The notes beneath the pieces are model-generated. The model was not told the origin of the DNA. It searched no databases and worked only from the letters and a program-made list of their open reading frames with translations. The position numbers and the translations under genes were made by a program. Below are positions 34,595 to 44,219 of a stretch of 64,000 bases of DNA, in pieces. The stretch comes from Alistipes montrealensis (GTDB lineage: Bacteria > Bacteroidota > Bacteroidia > Bacteroidales > Rikenellaceae): the NCBI RefSeq assembly GCF_018362775.1, contig NZ_JAGYXY010000003.1, positions 62,001 to 126,000 of the forward strand, read 5' to 3'. Each line of letters opens with the position of its first letter. Position 1 is the stretch's first letter.

Positions 34595-36748
34595 TTATAA
34601 CACCGGTTTTACCTGCGGCGGCTGGATCGTCACGTAAGGCGTCCCGTTGTCGTCGCATGTCGAGACGATCCGCACGGCCTTCACCGGGCGTCCGGGCCGA
34701 AGCGTGATGCTGCCCATTTCCAACTCTCCGGCCTGTTCGAACTTTACGCCGTCGTACGATACCTCGGCGTAACCTGTCGTCACGATCGTCTTCGGCAACT
34801 GGCGATTACCCGTCTGGAGATACATTTCCCGGCACTTTACCGGCTCGTCGAACGTGTAAAGTATCCAGTCCTTCTGGCGGCACGCGCGGCGTGTGCGTGA
34901 AAGGCCCTTGTAGGTCGCGGCATTCGTATAGGGGAATTTCTCGCTTTCGCCCATCGAGGTAGTGATCGTAACGGCCGGCGCAAGGGTCCGCCAATAAGAT
35001 TTGTCGGTCACATAGGGGCTGCGGGCGGTCTTGTAACGCGAGTAAAAGCGGTAGAGATGCGGTTTGTCGGTCCGCAGCGGACGCGTCAGGCGCAGCTCCC
35101 CGGGCTCGTCGTCCCGTGTGTAGAAGACCTTCGAACCGTCGTCCGCCGAGGCGGTGAATACCCCGTCCTTGTAGTTGAGCTTCGGCGGGAACAGCCGGAA
35201 GCGGATGTCCATGGCCGCCATGCGGGGGTAATGCCGTTCTTTCAGTTCCTTGTAATAAGCGTCCCATCCTTCGGCGTTGCCGCTCCATGCGATTCGCGAC
35301 AAGGCGCAGACGCGCGGGAAAAGCATGTAATCGAGGTAGTCGGGCTTTTCCGGTTCGTGCGAAATGTAAGCTTCGCTGAAGAAAGCCCCCTGCAATCCCT
35401 CGACGTTGCGCATCTGCTCCGGGGTGAATGCGCTGAAATCGAATCCGTAGACCTTTTTGGCGTCGAAGATCGCCGCCCAGTCGTGTCCGTCTTCGCGCGG
35501 CGACTGGCGCATGTCGAAATAGAAGTACTGGCCCGGCATCACGATGGTCCGGTAACCCTTCGTCGTAGCATCCTGGCAGGCTTTGACGCTCTCCCAACCG
35601 TGTACGCGGCACTCCTTGGTGAAGGCCCCCGTGCGTACCGCTTCGTTCCAGACGGCGGGCCGCTTGCCGTGCGAACGAAGGATCGAGGCCATGCGCTCCA
35701 TGAAGAGGTCCTCCAACTGGTGCGTATCCGTCATGCCGCGCCGCTTCATCAGCGCCCGGCAGTCGGGGCACTGCTCCCATTGCGACATGTCGACCTCGTC
35801 GCCGCCCACGTGAATGTATTCCGACGGGAAGAGTTCGCAGAGTTCGCCCAGGATGTCACCCAGCAGTTTGTAGTTTTCCTCGCGGGCCACACACCACGCC
35901 GAGCGATAGTCGTAACCGTTGGTCGACACCGTATCGGGCGGATAGTTGCAGCGGATTTCGGGATGCACCGAGGCGATGTTGCGGCTGTGCCCCGGCAGGT
36001 CGATCTCGGGGATGATTTCGATGTTGCGCTCGGCGGCGTAGCGGATCAGGTCACGCATCTCGCTCTGCTTGAAATAGCCTCCGTATTTCTCCGACCACTT
36101 GCCGTATACGGGCCGTACGGGCGAATCGCCGCCGCGAAAGCCGCCGATCTCGGTCAGCTCGGGATGCGACTTGATCTCGATACGCCACCCTTCGTCGTCC
36201 GAAAGGTGTAGGTGTAATTTGTTGATATTGTGATAAGAAAACAGGTCTATATAACGCTTTACTTCCGGTACTCCGATCCACGTGCGCGCCACGTCGAGCA
36301 TCATCCCTCGGTAGGCGAACCGCGGAGCGTCCTCCGTCACGCCGCAGGGAATCTCTGCGGGCAGCGGGCACTTGCGGGCGTATACCTCGGGCGGAAGCAT
36401 GCGGAAGAGGGCCTGGATGCCGTTGAAAACGCCCCCGTAAGTTCCTCCGGCGATTTCGATGTGGTCTGTCCCTACCGTCAGCCGGTAGGCTTCCCCGCCG
36501 AGCGTCGTGTCGGTCGACAAAACGATCGCCCTGTCGGCCGACATGCGTTCCCCGGTCGTTCCCACGTCGATGTAACTGCGCAGGTAATTGGCCAGCGGGG
36601 CCAGCCCCGATTCGTAGCTGAGGGCCGTTTGCGGTGTGATGGCGTAGACGCCGGGTCGGGACGTATGCCGTCCGGCGGCGGGTTGCGCCGTAGCGGAAAA
36701 CAACCCGCATAGGGTCGCCGTAAAGGAAATCAGAAGTCGTAGTTTCAT
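34595..36748 (-). CDS. Beta-N-acetylhexosaminidase, GH20
   Basis: A secreted protein of about 717 residues that removes terminal GlcNAc or GalNAc from host glycans. The signal peptide runs to about residue 22. It has a GH20b N-terminal domain (about 30-150), then the GH20 TIM barrel (about 155-500) with the catalytic Asp-Glu pair in HVGGDEVD, and a C-terminal beta-rich region with a chitobiase-like module and an F5/8-type carbohydrate-binding-like tail. The ATG at 36748 is chosen because it begins the signal peptide. The gene stands alone rather than in a sus locus. Confidence 0.93.
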   Translation of the reverse strand: MKLRLLISFTATLCGLFSATAQPAAGRHTSRPGVYAITPQTALSYESGLAPLANYLRSYIDVGTTGERMSADRAIVLSTDTTLGGEAYRLTVGTDHIEIAGGTYGGVFNGIQALFRMLPPEVYARKCPLPAEIPCGVTEDAPRFAYRGMMLDVARTWIGVPEVKRYIDLFSYHNINKLHLHLSDDEGWRIEIKSHPELTEIGGFRGGDSPVRPVYGKWSEKYGGYFKQSEMRDLIRYAAERNIEIIPEIDLPGHSRNIASVHPEIRCNYPPDTVSTNGYDYRSAWCVAREENYKLLGDILGELCELFPSEYIHVGGDEVDMSQWEQCPDCRALMKRRGMTDTHQLEDLFMERMASILRSHGKRPAVWNEAVRTGAFTKECRVHGWESVKACQDATTKGYRTIVMPGQYFYFDMRQSPREDGHDWAAIFDAKKVYGFDFSAFTPEQMRNVEGLQGAFFSEAYISHEPEKPDYLDYMLFPRVCALSRIAWSGNAEGWDAYYKELKERHYPRMAAMDIRFRLFPPKLNYKDGVFTASADDGSKVFYTRDDEPGELRLTRPLRTDKPHLYRFYSRYKTARSPYVTDKSYWRTLAPAVTITTSMGESEKFPYTNAATYKGLSRTRRACRQKDWILYTFDEPVKCREMYLQTGNRQLPKTIVTTGYAEVSYDGVKFEQAGELEMGSITLRPGRPVKAVRIVSTCDDNGTPYVTIQPPQVKPVL

Positions 36749-36800
36749 GCGACGGAAAGATTTTATTGAAAACAAAATTACTATTTTTCGCCGAATATGC

Positions 36801-36808
36801 TAACTTTG
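36801..36808 (+). promoter_or_regulatory. -7 element of mazG
   Basis: TAACTTTG, 41 bp before the ATG. Confidence 0.5.
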
Positions 36809-36849
36809 CGGGGGTAAAACCTCGGTATATCTGAAAAATAGAATCGTAA

Positions 36850-37629
36850 ATGGAAGACAAACGTTTGGAGGCTACGGCCCGTCTTTTGGAGGTGATGAAT
36901 ACCCTGCGACGCGAATGTCCCTGGGACCGCGAACAGACTTTCGACTCGCTGCGGAGCAATACCATCGAAGAGACCTACGAACTGGCCGATGCCATCACCG
37001 ACCACAATATGGAGGGCATCAAGGAGGAGTTGGGCGACCTGCTTCTGCACGTGGTGTTCTATTCGAAACTGGGTGAGGAGCAGGGCGCTTTCGACTTCGG
37101 CGAAGTCGCCGATGCGCTGTGCGACAAACTGATTTACCGTCATCCGCACGTCTACGGCGATATTCACGCCAATACGCCCGACGAGGTCAAGGAGAACTGG
37201 GAAGCGTTGAAACTCCGCAAGAAGAACCGCAAAACCGGCACGCTGGGTGGTGTTCCGCGGTCGCTTCCGGCGATGGTCAAGGCCTACCGTGTGGGCGAGA
37301 AGGCCGCAGGTGCGGGTTTCGACTGGGAGAAAAAGGAGGATGTCTGGGAGAAGGTCCGCGAAGAGCTGGGCGAGGTCGAGGCCGAAATGAAGTCGGGCCG
37401 CAAAACCGATCTCGAAGGCGAGTTCGGCGACCTGTTTTTTGCGCTGATCAACGCCTGCCGCCTCTACGGCGTAGACCCCGAATCGGCCTTGGAACGCACG
37501 AACAAGAAGTTCATCCGTCGCTTTAATTACATGGAGCAGCAGGCTGCCGCAAAGGGAAATACGCTCCATGAAATGCCGCTCGACGCAATGGAGGAACTGT
37601 GGCAGGAAGCCAAGGGGAATGAAAAATGA
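36850..37629 (+). CDS. mazG: Nucleoside triphosphate pyrophosphohydrolase MazG
   Basis: A 259-residue enzyme that hydrolyses NTPs to NMP and pyrophosphate, cleaning aberrant nucleotides. It has two MazG repeats: the first with CPWDREQT and the metal-binding EETYELADAI (near residue 40), the second with EVEAEMKS and EGEFGDLFFAL (near 195). The length fits the standard two-domain form. The gamma-carbonic-anhydrase-like gene follows 23 bp later in the same direction. Confidence 0.95.
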   Translation: MEDKRLEATARLLEVMNTLRRECPWDREQTFDSLRSNTIEETYELADAITDHNMEGIKEELGDLLLHVVFYSKLGEEQGAFDFGEVADALCDKLIYRHPHVYGDIHANTPDEVKENWEALKLRKKNRKTGTLGGVPRSLPAMVKAYRVGEKAAGAGFDWEKKEDVWEKVREELGEVEAEMKSGRKTDLEGEFGDLFFALINACRLYGVDPESALERTNKKFIRRFNYMEQQAAAKGNTLHEMPLDAMEELWQEAKGNEK

Positions 37630-37652
37630 AAAATTAAGAATTAAAATTTATT

Positions 37653-38186
37653 ATGGCGCTTATACGAAAAGTCCGCGGGCATGAGCCCGTTATCGGAGAA
37701 AACACGTTCCTGGCCGAAACGGCCGTTATCCTGGGCGATGTGACCATCGGCCGCGACTGCTCGATCTGGTACAACGCCGTGCTGCGCGGCGACGTGAACC
37801 GGATCGTCATCGGCGACCGTACGAATATCCAGGACGGCGTGGTGCTCCACACGATCTACGACAAGGCGAAGCACCCTTCGCAGACGATTATCGGCAGCGA
37901 CGTTTCGGTGGGCCACAACGCCATCATCCACGGCGCCGTCATCGAAGACAACTGCCTGATCGGCATGGGTGCTACCCTTCTGGACAACGCCCACATCCCT
38001 TCGGGCTGCATCATCGCGGCCAATGCGCTGGTGCTTTCGAATGCCCGGTTGGAGCCCAATTCGGTCTACGCGGGCGTTCCGGCCAAGAAGGTCAAGGAGG
38101 TGACCGAAGAGCAGCGCGAAGAGATTATCCGCCGCACGGCCCACGACTATATGCTCTACGCCTCCTGGTATAAGGAGGAAGAGTAG
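37653..38186 (+). CDS. Gamma-carbonic-anhydrase-like hexapeptide-repeat protein
   Basis: A 177-residue left-handed beta-helix protein of the YrdA/CaiE/gamma-CA family. Repeats such as VTIGRDCSIW and VSVGHNAIIHG give the beta-helix. His residues at the expected zinc-binding places are visible (VVLHTIYD, SVGHNAIIHG). Whether it hydrates CO2 or acts as an acyltransferase-like scaffold is not known for this subfamily. Likely in an operon with mazG. Confidence 0.92.
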   Translation: MALIRKVRGHEPVIGENTFLAETAVILGDVTIGRDCSIWYNAVLRGDVNRIVIGDRTNIQDGVVLHTIYDKAKHPSQTIIGSDVSVGHNAIIHGAVIEDNCLIGMGATLLDNAHIPSGCIIAANALVLSNARLEPNSVYAGVPAKKVKEVTEEQREEIIRRTAHDYMLYASWYKEEE

Positions 38187-38338
38187 CCTCGCCGGCGCTG
38201 ACGCACGACGGCTGTTGCAACCCGGAGTTGCGCGTATGCAGTCCGATCTGCCCGGGCCGCTCCGGCGGAGGCCTGTATGCCGGGCGGCAGGAAGCGTTTT
38301 CCGGCCGCCGTACGAAACCGAACTAAATATTTTCGCCC

Positions 38339-39643
38339 ATGAAACTGCAATCGAAATATGCCGATCTGGTACTCAACCTGATGGTTGCCGTGGCTATCAG
38401 TCTGGTAGTCAACTTCTCCTACGTATTGTTGATGCTCGTGGACCTGAACACCGACACGCAGTCTCGTCCTGCCGGCGAACGGTCTGTCGAACGGAGCGAT
38501 GAGGGCATCCTTTCGGTACATCCCGACGGCTACGGCTACTTGATCTATGAGAACGGTGACAGCGTCTATGTCCCCACGCGGCGGATGCGCTGGCTGGGAA
38601 TCGCCTCCGGTGACAGGATCGTGGCCAACATCATGCCGCCCCGCAACGAGCGGGCGCATCCGATGCTGGCCGAAGTGCGTATGCACAACGGCATGGAGTT
38701 CGATTACAGCAAACTCTACAACGGACCTTCGAAAATGACCGAACTGCTTTTGCAGTTGTTCTATTACCTCGTCGTGTCGTTCGTAATGCTTTCGATCCTC
38801 ACCTCCGTAAGGCGCAATTATTCGATGCCGCGTTTCGTGCGCCGCTGCCTGTGGTGCTGCGTCGCCGCGGTGGCCCTCTACTGCGTGGCGCCCGTCACGG
38901 ATTGGCACACGGGCCGCATCCAGATGAATTTCATGGGCGGGCGGATGTTCGACTACATGCTGCTGCTCAAATGCTCGTTCGCCGTGGTGGCGGCGATGCT
39001 CTACGGGCGTATCTACGTGCTGATCTCGCAGCGGCAGGCTGTCGTCGTCGAGAACGAACAACTCAAGAACGAAAACCTCACGACGCGCTACAACATGCTT
39101 GTCGGGCAGATCAACCCCCATTTTTTCTTCAATTCGCTCAACTCGCTGGCGATGCTCGTGCGCGAGAAGCATGACCAGAAAGCTCTGATCTATATCGACC
39201 AGCTTTCGTATACGTTCCGCTACATCATCCAGAACGGGCAGAGCATGCTGATGACGCTCGACGAGGAATTGAAATTCCTCGAAGCTTACAGCTACCTCTT
39301 TAAAATACGCTATGCCGACAAGCTCTTTTTCGACATCGACGTGGACGACCGGTTCCTGACGTGGAAACTCCCGGCCTTCTCGCTGCAACCGCTGATCGAC
39401 AACGCCGTCAAGCACAACTCGATCACCCGCAACAAGCCGTTCCACATCTCGGTGCGTACCGAAGGGGACCTGCTCGTCGTGTCGAACCCCAAGGTTCCCA
39501 AGCTCGAATCCGAACCTTCGACCGGCATCGGGCTGGAAAACCTGCGTAACCGCTGGCATCTGATCACCGGCAGCGACATCGAAATCGTCGACGACGGCGA
39601 AACCTTCTCCGTGCGTATGCCGCTTCAAAATCCCGCTGTATGA
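38339..39643 (+). CDS. LytS/YehU-type sensor histidine kinase
   Basis: A 434-residue membrane histidine kinase. Membrane helices lie near residues 12-35, 138-160, 170-190 and 205-225, with a periplasmic region between the first two (about 36-135). The His-kinase motif QINPHFFFNSLNSL (near 258) is the phosphoacceptor region, and the ATPase domain follows (about 330-430; GIGLENLRNR). It overlaps the start of the LytTR regulator by 4 bp, the usual pairing. Signal unknown. Confidence 0.93.
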   Translation: MKLQSKYADLVLNLMVAVAISLVVNFSYVLLMLVDLNTDTQSRPAGERSVERSDEGILSVHPDGYGYLIYENGDSVYVPTRRMRWLGIASGDRIVANIMPPRNERAHPMLAEVRMHNGMEFDYSKLYNGPSKMTELLLQLFYYLVVSFVMLSILTSVRRNYSMPRFVRRCLWCCVAAVALYCVAPVTDWHTGRIQMNFMGGRMFDYMLLLKCSFAVVAAMLYGRIYVLISQRQAVVVENEQLKNENLTTRYNMLVGQINPHFFFNSLNSLAMLVREKHDQKALIYIDQLSYTFRYIIQNGQSMLMTLDEELKFLEAYSYLFKIRYADKLFFDIDVDDRFLTWKLPAFSLQPLIDNAVKHNSITRNKPFHISVRTEGDLLVVSNPKVPKLESEPSTGIGLENLRNRWHLITGSDIEIVDDGETFSVRMPLQNPAV

Positions 39644-40404
39644 TGAAAGCCCTCATTATCGAAGACGAAACCGCCGCCGCCCGCAACCTCGCGGCAATCC
39701 TGCGGCAGGCGGCGCCCGATATGGAGATCGTCGCGACGCTCGAAAGCGTCGAGGAGAGCGTCGAATGGCTGCGCTCGAATCCCCACCCCGACCTGTTGTT
39801 CATGGACATCCACCTGGCCGACGGCGATTCGTTCCGCATCTTCGACGCCGTGGAGATCACCGCCCCGGTGATTTTTACGACGGCCTACGACCAGTATGCC
39901 CTCGAAGCCTTCAAGGTCAACAGCATCGACTACCTGCTCAAGCCGCTCAACGCTTCGGATGTCGGCCGTGCGCTGTCGAAACTGCATCGCCTCACGTCGG
40001 TCGAACGCCGCGATTACGGCTCCCGCGTCCGTACGATGGCCGCCAGCCGCCGCGAGGATGTTTTCCTGGTGCACGTGCGCGACAAAATCATTCCCCTGCA
40101 ACGCGAACAGATCGCCTATTGCTATACCAGCAACGAAAAGGTCACGGCCTGCGGTTTCGACGGCACGGTCTACCCCATGGACAAGACCCTCGAAGCGCTG
40201 CAAACCCTGCTGCCCGAGGCGGACTTTTTCCGTGCCAACCGTCAGTTTATCGTCTCGCGCCGCGCCGTGAAAGAGATCGCCGTGTGGTTCGGCAGCCGTC
40301 TTTTGCTGCATCTTGTGGTCGAAACTCCCGAGCGAATCATCATCTCCAAAGCCCGTGTCCCCGAATTCAAAGCGTGGCTGAGGTCGCTTCACCCCGTTGA
40401 ATAG
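39640..40404 (+). CDS. LytTR-family response regulator
   Basis: A 254-residue regulator with a CheY-like receiver (about 1-120; acidic pocket E8-D9, phosphoacceptor D56, conserved K in YLLKPL) and a C-terminal LytTR DNA-binding domain (about 145-250; FFRANRQFIVSRRAVKEI). Translationally coupled to the kinase. The small periplasmic DUF4890-like protein and the large barrel protein downstream are candidate targets, by position only. Confidence 0.93.
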   Translation: MMKALIIEDETAAARNLAAILRQAAPDMEIVATLESVEESVEWLRSNPHPDLLFMDIHLADGDSFRIFDAVEITAPVIFTTAYDQYALEAFKVNSIDYLLKPLNASDVGRALSKLHRLTSVERRDYGSRVRTMAASRREDVFLVHVRDKIIPLQREQIAYCYTSNEKVTACGFDGTVYPMDKTLEALQTLLPEADFFRANRQFIVSRRAVKEIAVWFGSRLLLHLVVETPERIIISKARVPEFKAWLRSLHPVE

Positions 40405-40467
40405 GCGGTTGACCCCGTCGTTCTGCCGTTTTACCCGGAGCCCCGCTCCGGGTCTTCGTTTTGGTCT

Positions 40468-40475
40468 TACCTTTG
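40468..40475 (+). promoter_or_regulatory. -7 element of the DUF4890-like gene
   Basis: TACCTTTG, 68 bp before the ATG at 40544. Confidence 0.5.
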
Positions 40476-40543
40476 CATCAGGAACTCCGGGAAAACGGAT
40501 TCCCGAAATGTAATCAATGACGCACAACCAAATTCGAAAAATT

Positions 40544-40990
40544 ATGAAAAAGAAGATTTTTGCGGCTGCTATGGCCCTCTGCCTGATGGCGGGAACGAGC
40601 GCTTTTGCGCAGGATAAAAAACCGGCTGCGGCCCCCAGGGAGCGTCCGACCACGGAGCAGATGGCCCAGCGTATGACCGAGCGCATGCAGAAGGAGCTGA
40701 AACTTACGGAAGCCCAGGCCAAGGAGGTTTACAACGTCAATTTCCAGCAGATAAAGGAGATGATGGCCATGCGCGAGAAGATGGCCGAGGCACGTAAGGC
40801 CGAGGCTGAGAAGATGAAGTCGATCCTGACGACCGAGCAGTTCGTGCAGTGGTCGCAGATGCAGGCCAAGCGTCCGGGCGGACAGCACGGCCACGGTCCG
40901 CAGATGATGCGCAAAGGAGATCGGCCGAAAGCCGGTAAGGAATGCTGCAACAAGCCTTGTCCCGAAAAGGGCAAGAAGGGAAAGGAGTGA
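40544..40990 (+). CDS. Small periplasmic helical protein, DUF4890-like
   Basis: A 148-residue secreted protein: signal peptide to about residue 22, a Pro/Ala-rich stretch, then long Met/Lys/Glu-rich helices (about 35-110; EQMAQRMTERMQKELKLTE) like the Spy/CpxP-like DUF4890 proteins of Bacteroidales. The C-terminus is unusual, with a His/Gly-rich segment and a Cys-containing basic tail (CCNKPC), which could bind metal. The start at 40544 begins the signal peptide. It lies between a two-component system and an outer-membrane protein, which fits an envelope-stress role, by inference. Confidence 0.8.
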   Translation: MKKKIFAAAMALCLMAGTSAFAQDKKPAAAPRERPTTEQMAQRMTERMQKELKLTEAQAKEVYNVNFQQIKEMMAMREKMAEARKAEAEKMKSILTTEQFVQWSQMQAKRPGGQHGHGPQMMRKGDRPKAGKECCNKPCPEKGKKGKE

Positions 40991-41023
40991 GGTTAGGTCT
41001 CTCTGCGGCTAGTTGCAGCCGGG

Positions 41024-41057
41024 GGGCGTCGGTCCGGTCGACTGACGCCCTTTTTTT
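41024..41057 (+). terminator. Terminator after the DUF4890-like gene
   Basis: GGGCGTC (41024-41030) pairs with GACGCCC (41044-41050), followed by T7. Confidence 0.8.
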
Positions 41058-41164
41058 GTCGATTCGCCCCGCAGCAGGCGTAAAATAGCTGCAAAAAGGT
41101 TAACTTCGCGTGCGCAAACCGAAATACACCGCACAAACACGTAGACGCATACAAACAGAACAAG

Positions 41165-44140
41165 ATGAAACGAATACTACTCACTACCCTGCTGACGCTT
41201 TTCGCCGCCGCGGCTTTCGCCCAGAAAGGCAGCGTCACGGCAACGGTCGTCGACGCCGACACCGGGGAGACCGTCGCCGGAGCCGTGCTGACCGTGGCTC
41301 CCGTAAAAACCCCGGAGAAGAAACAGTATTTCACCTCGGCCTTCAAGGGCGCCGTGTCGATTCCTTCGCTCAGCTACGGCGAATACTCGCTGTCGGTGGC
41401 GTTCCTGGGCTACAACAATTTCGACACGACCTTCCGGGTCTCTGTGTCGAAAGTCAACCTCGGCCAGCTGAGGCTCAAGGCGGGGGTGCAGATCGAAACC
41501 GTTGTCAAGGAAGCCAAGGCGCTGCGCACCTCGCAGAAGGGCGACACGGTGAGCTATAACGCCGGGGCGTTCAAGGTCGTCGCCGACGCCGATGTCGAGG
41601 GCCTGCTCAAGAAGATGCCCGGCATCACCGTCAGCGACGGCACGGTCGAGGCGCAGGGCGAGACGGTCAAGAAGATTTTCGTCGACGGCAAGGAGTTCTT
41701 CGGCGAGGACGTTACCACGGCCATCAAGTCGCTTCCGGCCGAGGCCGTCGACCGCGTAGAAGTCTACAACAAACTCTCCGACGCAGCCGAGTTTTCGGGC
41801 ATGGACGACGGCGAGGGCTATAAAGCGCTCAACATCGTGACCCACGCCAACATGCGCCAGGGCCAGTTCGGCAAACTCTACGCCGGCATGGGCTACGACG
41901 CCGACACCAAGACCGAGGACAAGGTCAAATACCTCGCGGGCGGTAATGCCAACATATTCAGCGGCGACAGCCGCATTTCGCTGATCGGCCTGTTCAACAA
42001 CGTCAACCAGCAGAATTTCTCGTTCGAGGACATCCTGGGTGTTTCGGGTGGCGGTGGCGGCGGTCGGCGCGGCGGCGTAGGTCAGTATATGGTGCGTCCG
42101 CAGAGCGGTGTGGCAACCGTCAACGCCATCGGCATCAACTACTCCGATTCGTGGGGCAAACGCGACCAGGTGACTTTCCAGGGCAGCTATTTCTTCAACA
42201 ATACCAATACGGAGAACCGATCGACGGTGGAGAAGTGGTATGAAGCCCCGATGATCCCCGACACGCTGATGACCAACGGCTATTCCGACACGAAGGGCTA
42301 CAACCACCGTTTCAATGCCCGTCTGGAGTGGAAAATCTCCGAGAACCAGAACCTGATGGTCCGTCCGCGTTTCAGCTACCAGTCCAACGATCCGTGGAGC
42401 CGCACGACCGGATGGCAGTTCGGCGCTCCTGCGGATGGCGGCAGCGGTTACAGCCGTACGGACAATTTCAGCGACGCCCTGCGCCACGGTTACAACGTCG
42501 GGACGAGCGCCGTTTACCGGGCCAAACTGGGTAAGAACGGCCGTACGATTACCCTCGACGGGTCGTTCAGCTACTCGGACAATACGAACAATTCCAATTC
42601 GTGGTCGAATATCCTCGGCACGCAGCAGGATCGTCCGGCGATCGACCCGGAGACCGGAGCCTGGGACCCGGCCGATTACCTGCAGCTGCGCTACCTGCGC
42701 AACCTGGCGCCTTCGTCGTCGTACAGCCTGCGGGGTAATTTCACCTACACCGAACCCGTGTCCAAGTATGCGCAGGTGAGCTTCCAGTACCGTGCGTCGT
42801 ACAATTCGCAGGAGCGCGACAAGCGTTCTTACATCACGGGCGACGACTTCTCGATCGCCGGGCTTATTCCCGACCGTTCGCTGTCGAACTCCTACGAGAG
42901 CGGTTATCTGACGCAGAGCGTGGGCCCCGGATTCCGCTATTCGAAAGAGCGCAACACGTTCGTGGCCAACGTCTACTACCAGCGTTCGGCCCTCGACGGA
43001 CAGATCGTGCGCGACGATGCCGAGAAGATCAAGCACGCCTACAACAATGTGACCTATTTCATGATGGGCCAGTTGAACATCAACCGCGAGAATTCGCTGC
43101 GGCTCTTCGTCTCGTCCTACACCGACAGTCCGTCGATCACCGACCTGCAGAGCGTTTACGACGTTTCCGACGCCCAGAACATCAGCCACGGTAATCCGAA
43201 CCTGAAACCGACCTACTCGCACCGGGTGAATTTCCACTACACCAATTCCAACGTCGAAAAGGGCCGGACCTTCATGTGGATGTTCTCGATGAACACGACG
43301 CAGGACTACACGGCTTCGCATCTGGTGCAAAGGCCCAGCGCTATCACCATCGACGGAGTGTCCTATACGCCCAATTTCTATTCGACGACCACCAATCTCA
43401 ATGGTTACTGGCAGTTGCGGACCCACCTGAGCTACGGCCTGCCGATCGGGTTCCTCAAGTCGAATTTCAACGTCATGGCGGGCGTCATCTACACCAAGAC
43501 CCCCAGCATGCTGGGCGGCACGATAGACGAGAGTACGGGCATGATCTCGGGCGGCGAGCGCAACGACACCAAGAACATGGGTTACGATTTTAGGGCCGTG
43601 CTGGGCAGTAACATTTCGGAGAACGTCGACTTCACCCTCTCGTGGAACGGAACCTACAACGAGGCCACCAACTCGCTGAATACGGACAAGTCGAAGAACC
43701 GCTATTTCAACCACACGGCGCAGGGCAACCTGAAGGTCGTCTTCCCGCTGGGCTTCACCTTCACGGCCAGCGCCGCCTATACGCAGTATATCGGTTTTAC
43801 GAACGACTATACCGAGGATTACCTGCTCTGCAACGCCTGGCTGGGCAAGAAGGTTTTCAAGAACCGGCGCGGCGAAGTGATGGTCGGCGTCAACGACCTC
43901 TTCAACCAGAACCGGGCCTTCTCCCGCTCGACGGGCTCGGGTTATACGCAGAACTCCACCAACAGCGTCATCGGCCGTTATTACATGGTGCAGTTCACCT
44001 ATAACCTGCGCCGCTTCGGCAAGAAGGGCTCGCGCAATATGAAGGATTACGAGGGCGCCGAATCCTCCTCCGGTTCGCGCCGCATGGGTCCCGGCGGCCC
44101 CGGCGGACCTCCTCCGGGGATGTTCCACGGTCCGCGGTAA
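41165..44140 (+). CDS. Outer-membrane beta-barrel protein (TonB-receptor-like, OMP_b-brl type)
   Basis: A 991-residue outer-membrane protein. Order: signal peptide (1-19), carboxypeptidase-regulatory-like beta-sandwich (about 22-110), a short plug-like domain (about 120-220, with KKIFVDGKEFFGEDVTTA), then a long barrel. Gly/Arg-rich loops occur near residue 295 and the extreme C-terminus is Gly/Pro-rich rather than a terminal Phe. It belongs to the Bacteroidetes barrel family that lacks a SusD partner. Transport substrate unknown. It follows the DUF4890-like gene and terminator, and a LytTR system lies upstream. Confidence 0.88.
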   Translation: MKRILLTTLLTLFAAAAFAQKGSVTATVVDADTGETVAGAVLTVAPVKTPEKKQYFTSAFKGAVSIPSLSYGEYSLSVAFLGYNNFDTTFRVSVSKVNLGQLRLKAGVQIETVVKEAKALRTSQKGDTVSYNAGAFKVVADADVEGLLKKMPGITVSDGTVEAQGETVKKIFVDGKEFFGEDVTTAIKSLPAEAVDRVEVYNKLSDAAEFSGMDDGEGYKALNIVTHANMRQGQFGKLYAGMGYDADTKTEDKVKYLAGGNANIFSGDSRISLIGLFNNVNQQNFSFEDILGVSGGGGGGRRGGVGQYMVRPQSGVATVNAIGINYSDSWGKRDQVTFQGSYFFNNTNTENRSTVEKWYEAPMIPDTLMTNGYSDTKGYNHRFNARLEWKISENQNLMVRPRFSYQSNDPWSRTTGWQFGAPADGGSGYSRTDNFSDALRHGYNVGTSAVYRAKLGKNGRTITLDGSFSYSDNTNNSNSWSNILGTQQDRPAIDPETGAWDPADYLQLRYLRNLAPSSSYSLRGNFTYTEPVSKYAQVSFQYRASYNSQERDKRSYITGDDFSIAGLIPDRSLSNSYESGYLTQSVGPGFRYSKERNTFVANVYYQRSALDGQIVRDDAEKIKHAYNNVTYFMMGQLNINRENSLRLFVSSYTDSPSITDLQSVYDVSDAQNISHGNPNLKPTYSHRVNFHYTNSNVEKGRTFMWMFSMNTTQDYTASHLVQRPSAITIDGVSYTPNFYSTTTNLNGYWQLRTHLSYGLPIGFLKSNFNVMAGVIYTKTPSMLGGTIDESTGMISGGERNDTKNMGYDFRAVLGSNISENVDFTLSWNGTYNEATNSLNTDKSKNRYFNHTAQGNLKVVFPLGFTFTASAAYTQYIGFTNDYTEDYLLCNAWLGKKVFKNRRGEVMVGVNDLFNQNRAFSRSTGSGYTQNSTNSVIGRYYMVQFTYNLRRFGKKGSRNMKDYEGAESSSGSRRMGPGGPGGPPPGMFHGPR

Positions 44141-44160
44141 CCCTGTTACGATCCGAATTA

Positions 44161-44206
44161 AGCAGGCAGGCTGACGAGAGCGATCTTCGTCAACCTGCTT
44201 TTTTTA
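44161..44206. terminator. Terminator between the barrel protein and nitroreductase genes
   Basis: AGCAGG...TGACGA pairs with TCGTCA...CCTGCT with an internal loop, then T7. It lies between convergent genes. Confidence 0.7.
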
Positions 44207-44219
44207 TACCGCCCACTGG

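Noticed and set aside
41177..44128. 983-codon open frame on the minus strand
   Set aside because: It is the exact antisense of the outer-membrane barrel gene, caused by GC-rich codon bias. Its translation has no family-like motif.
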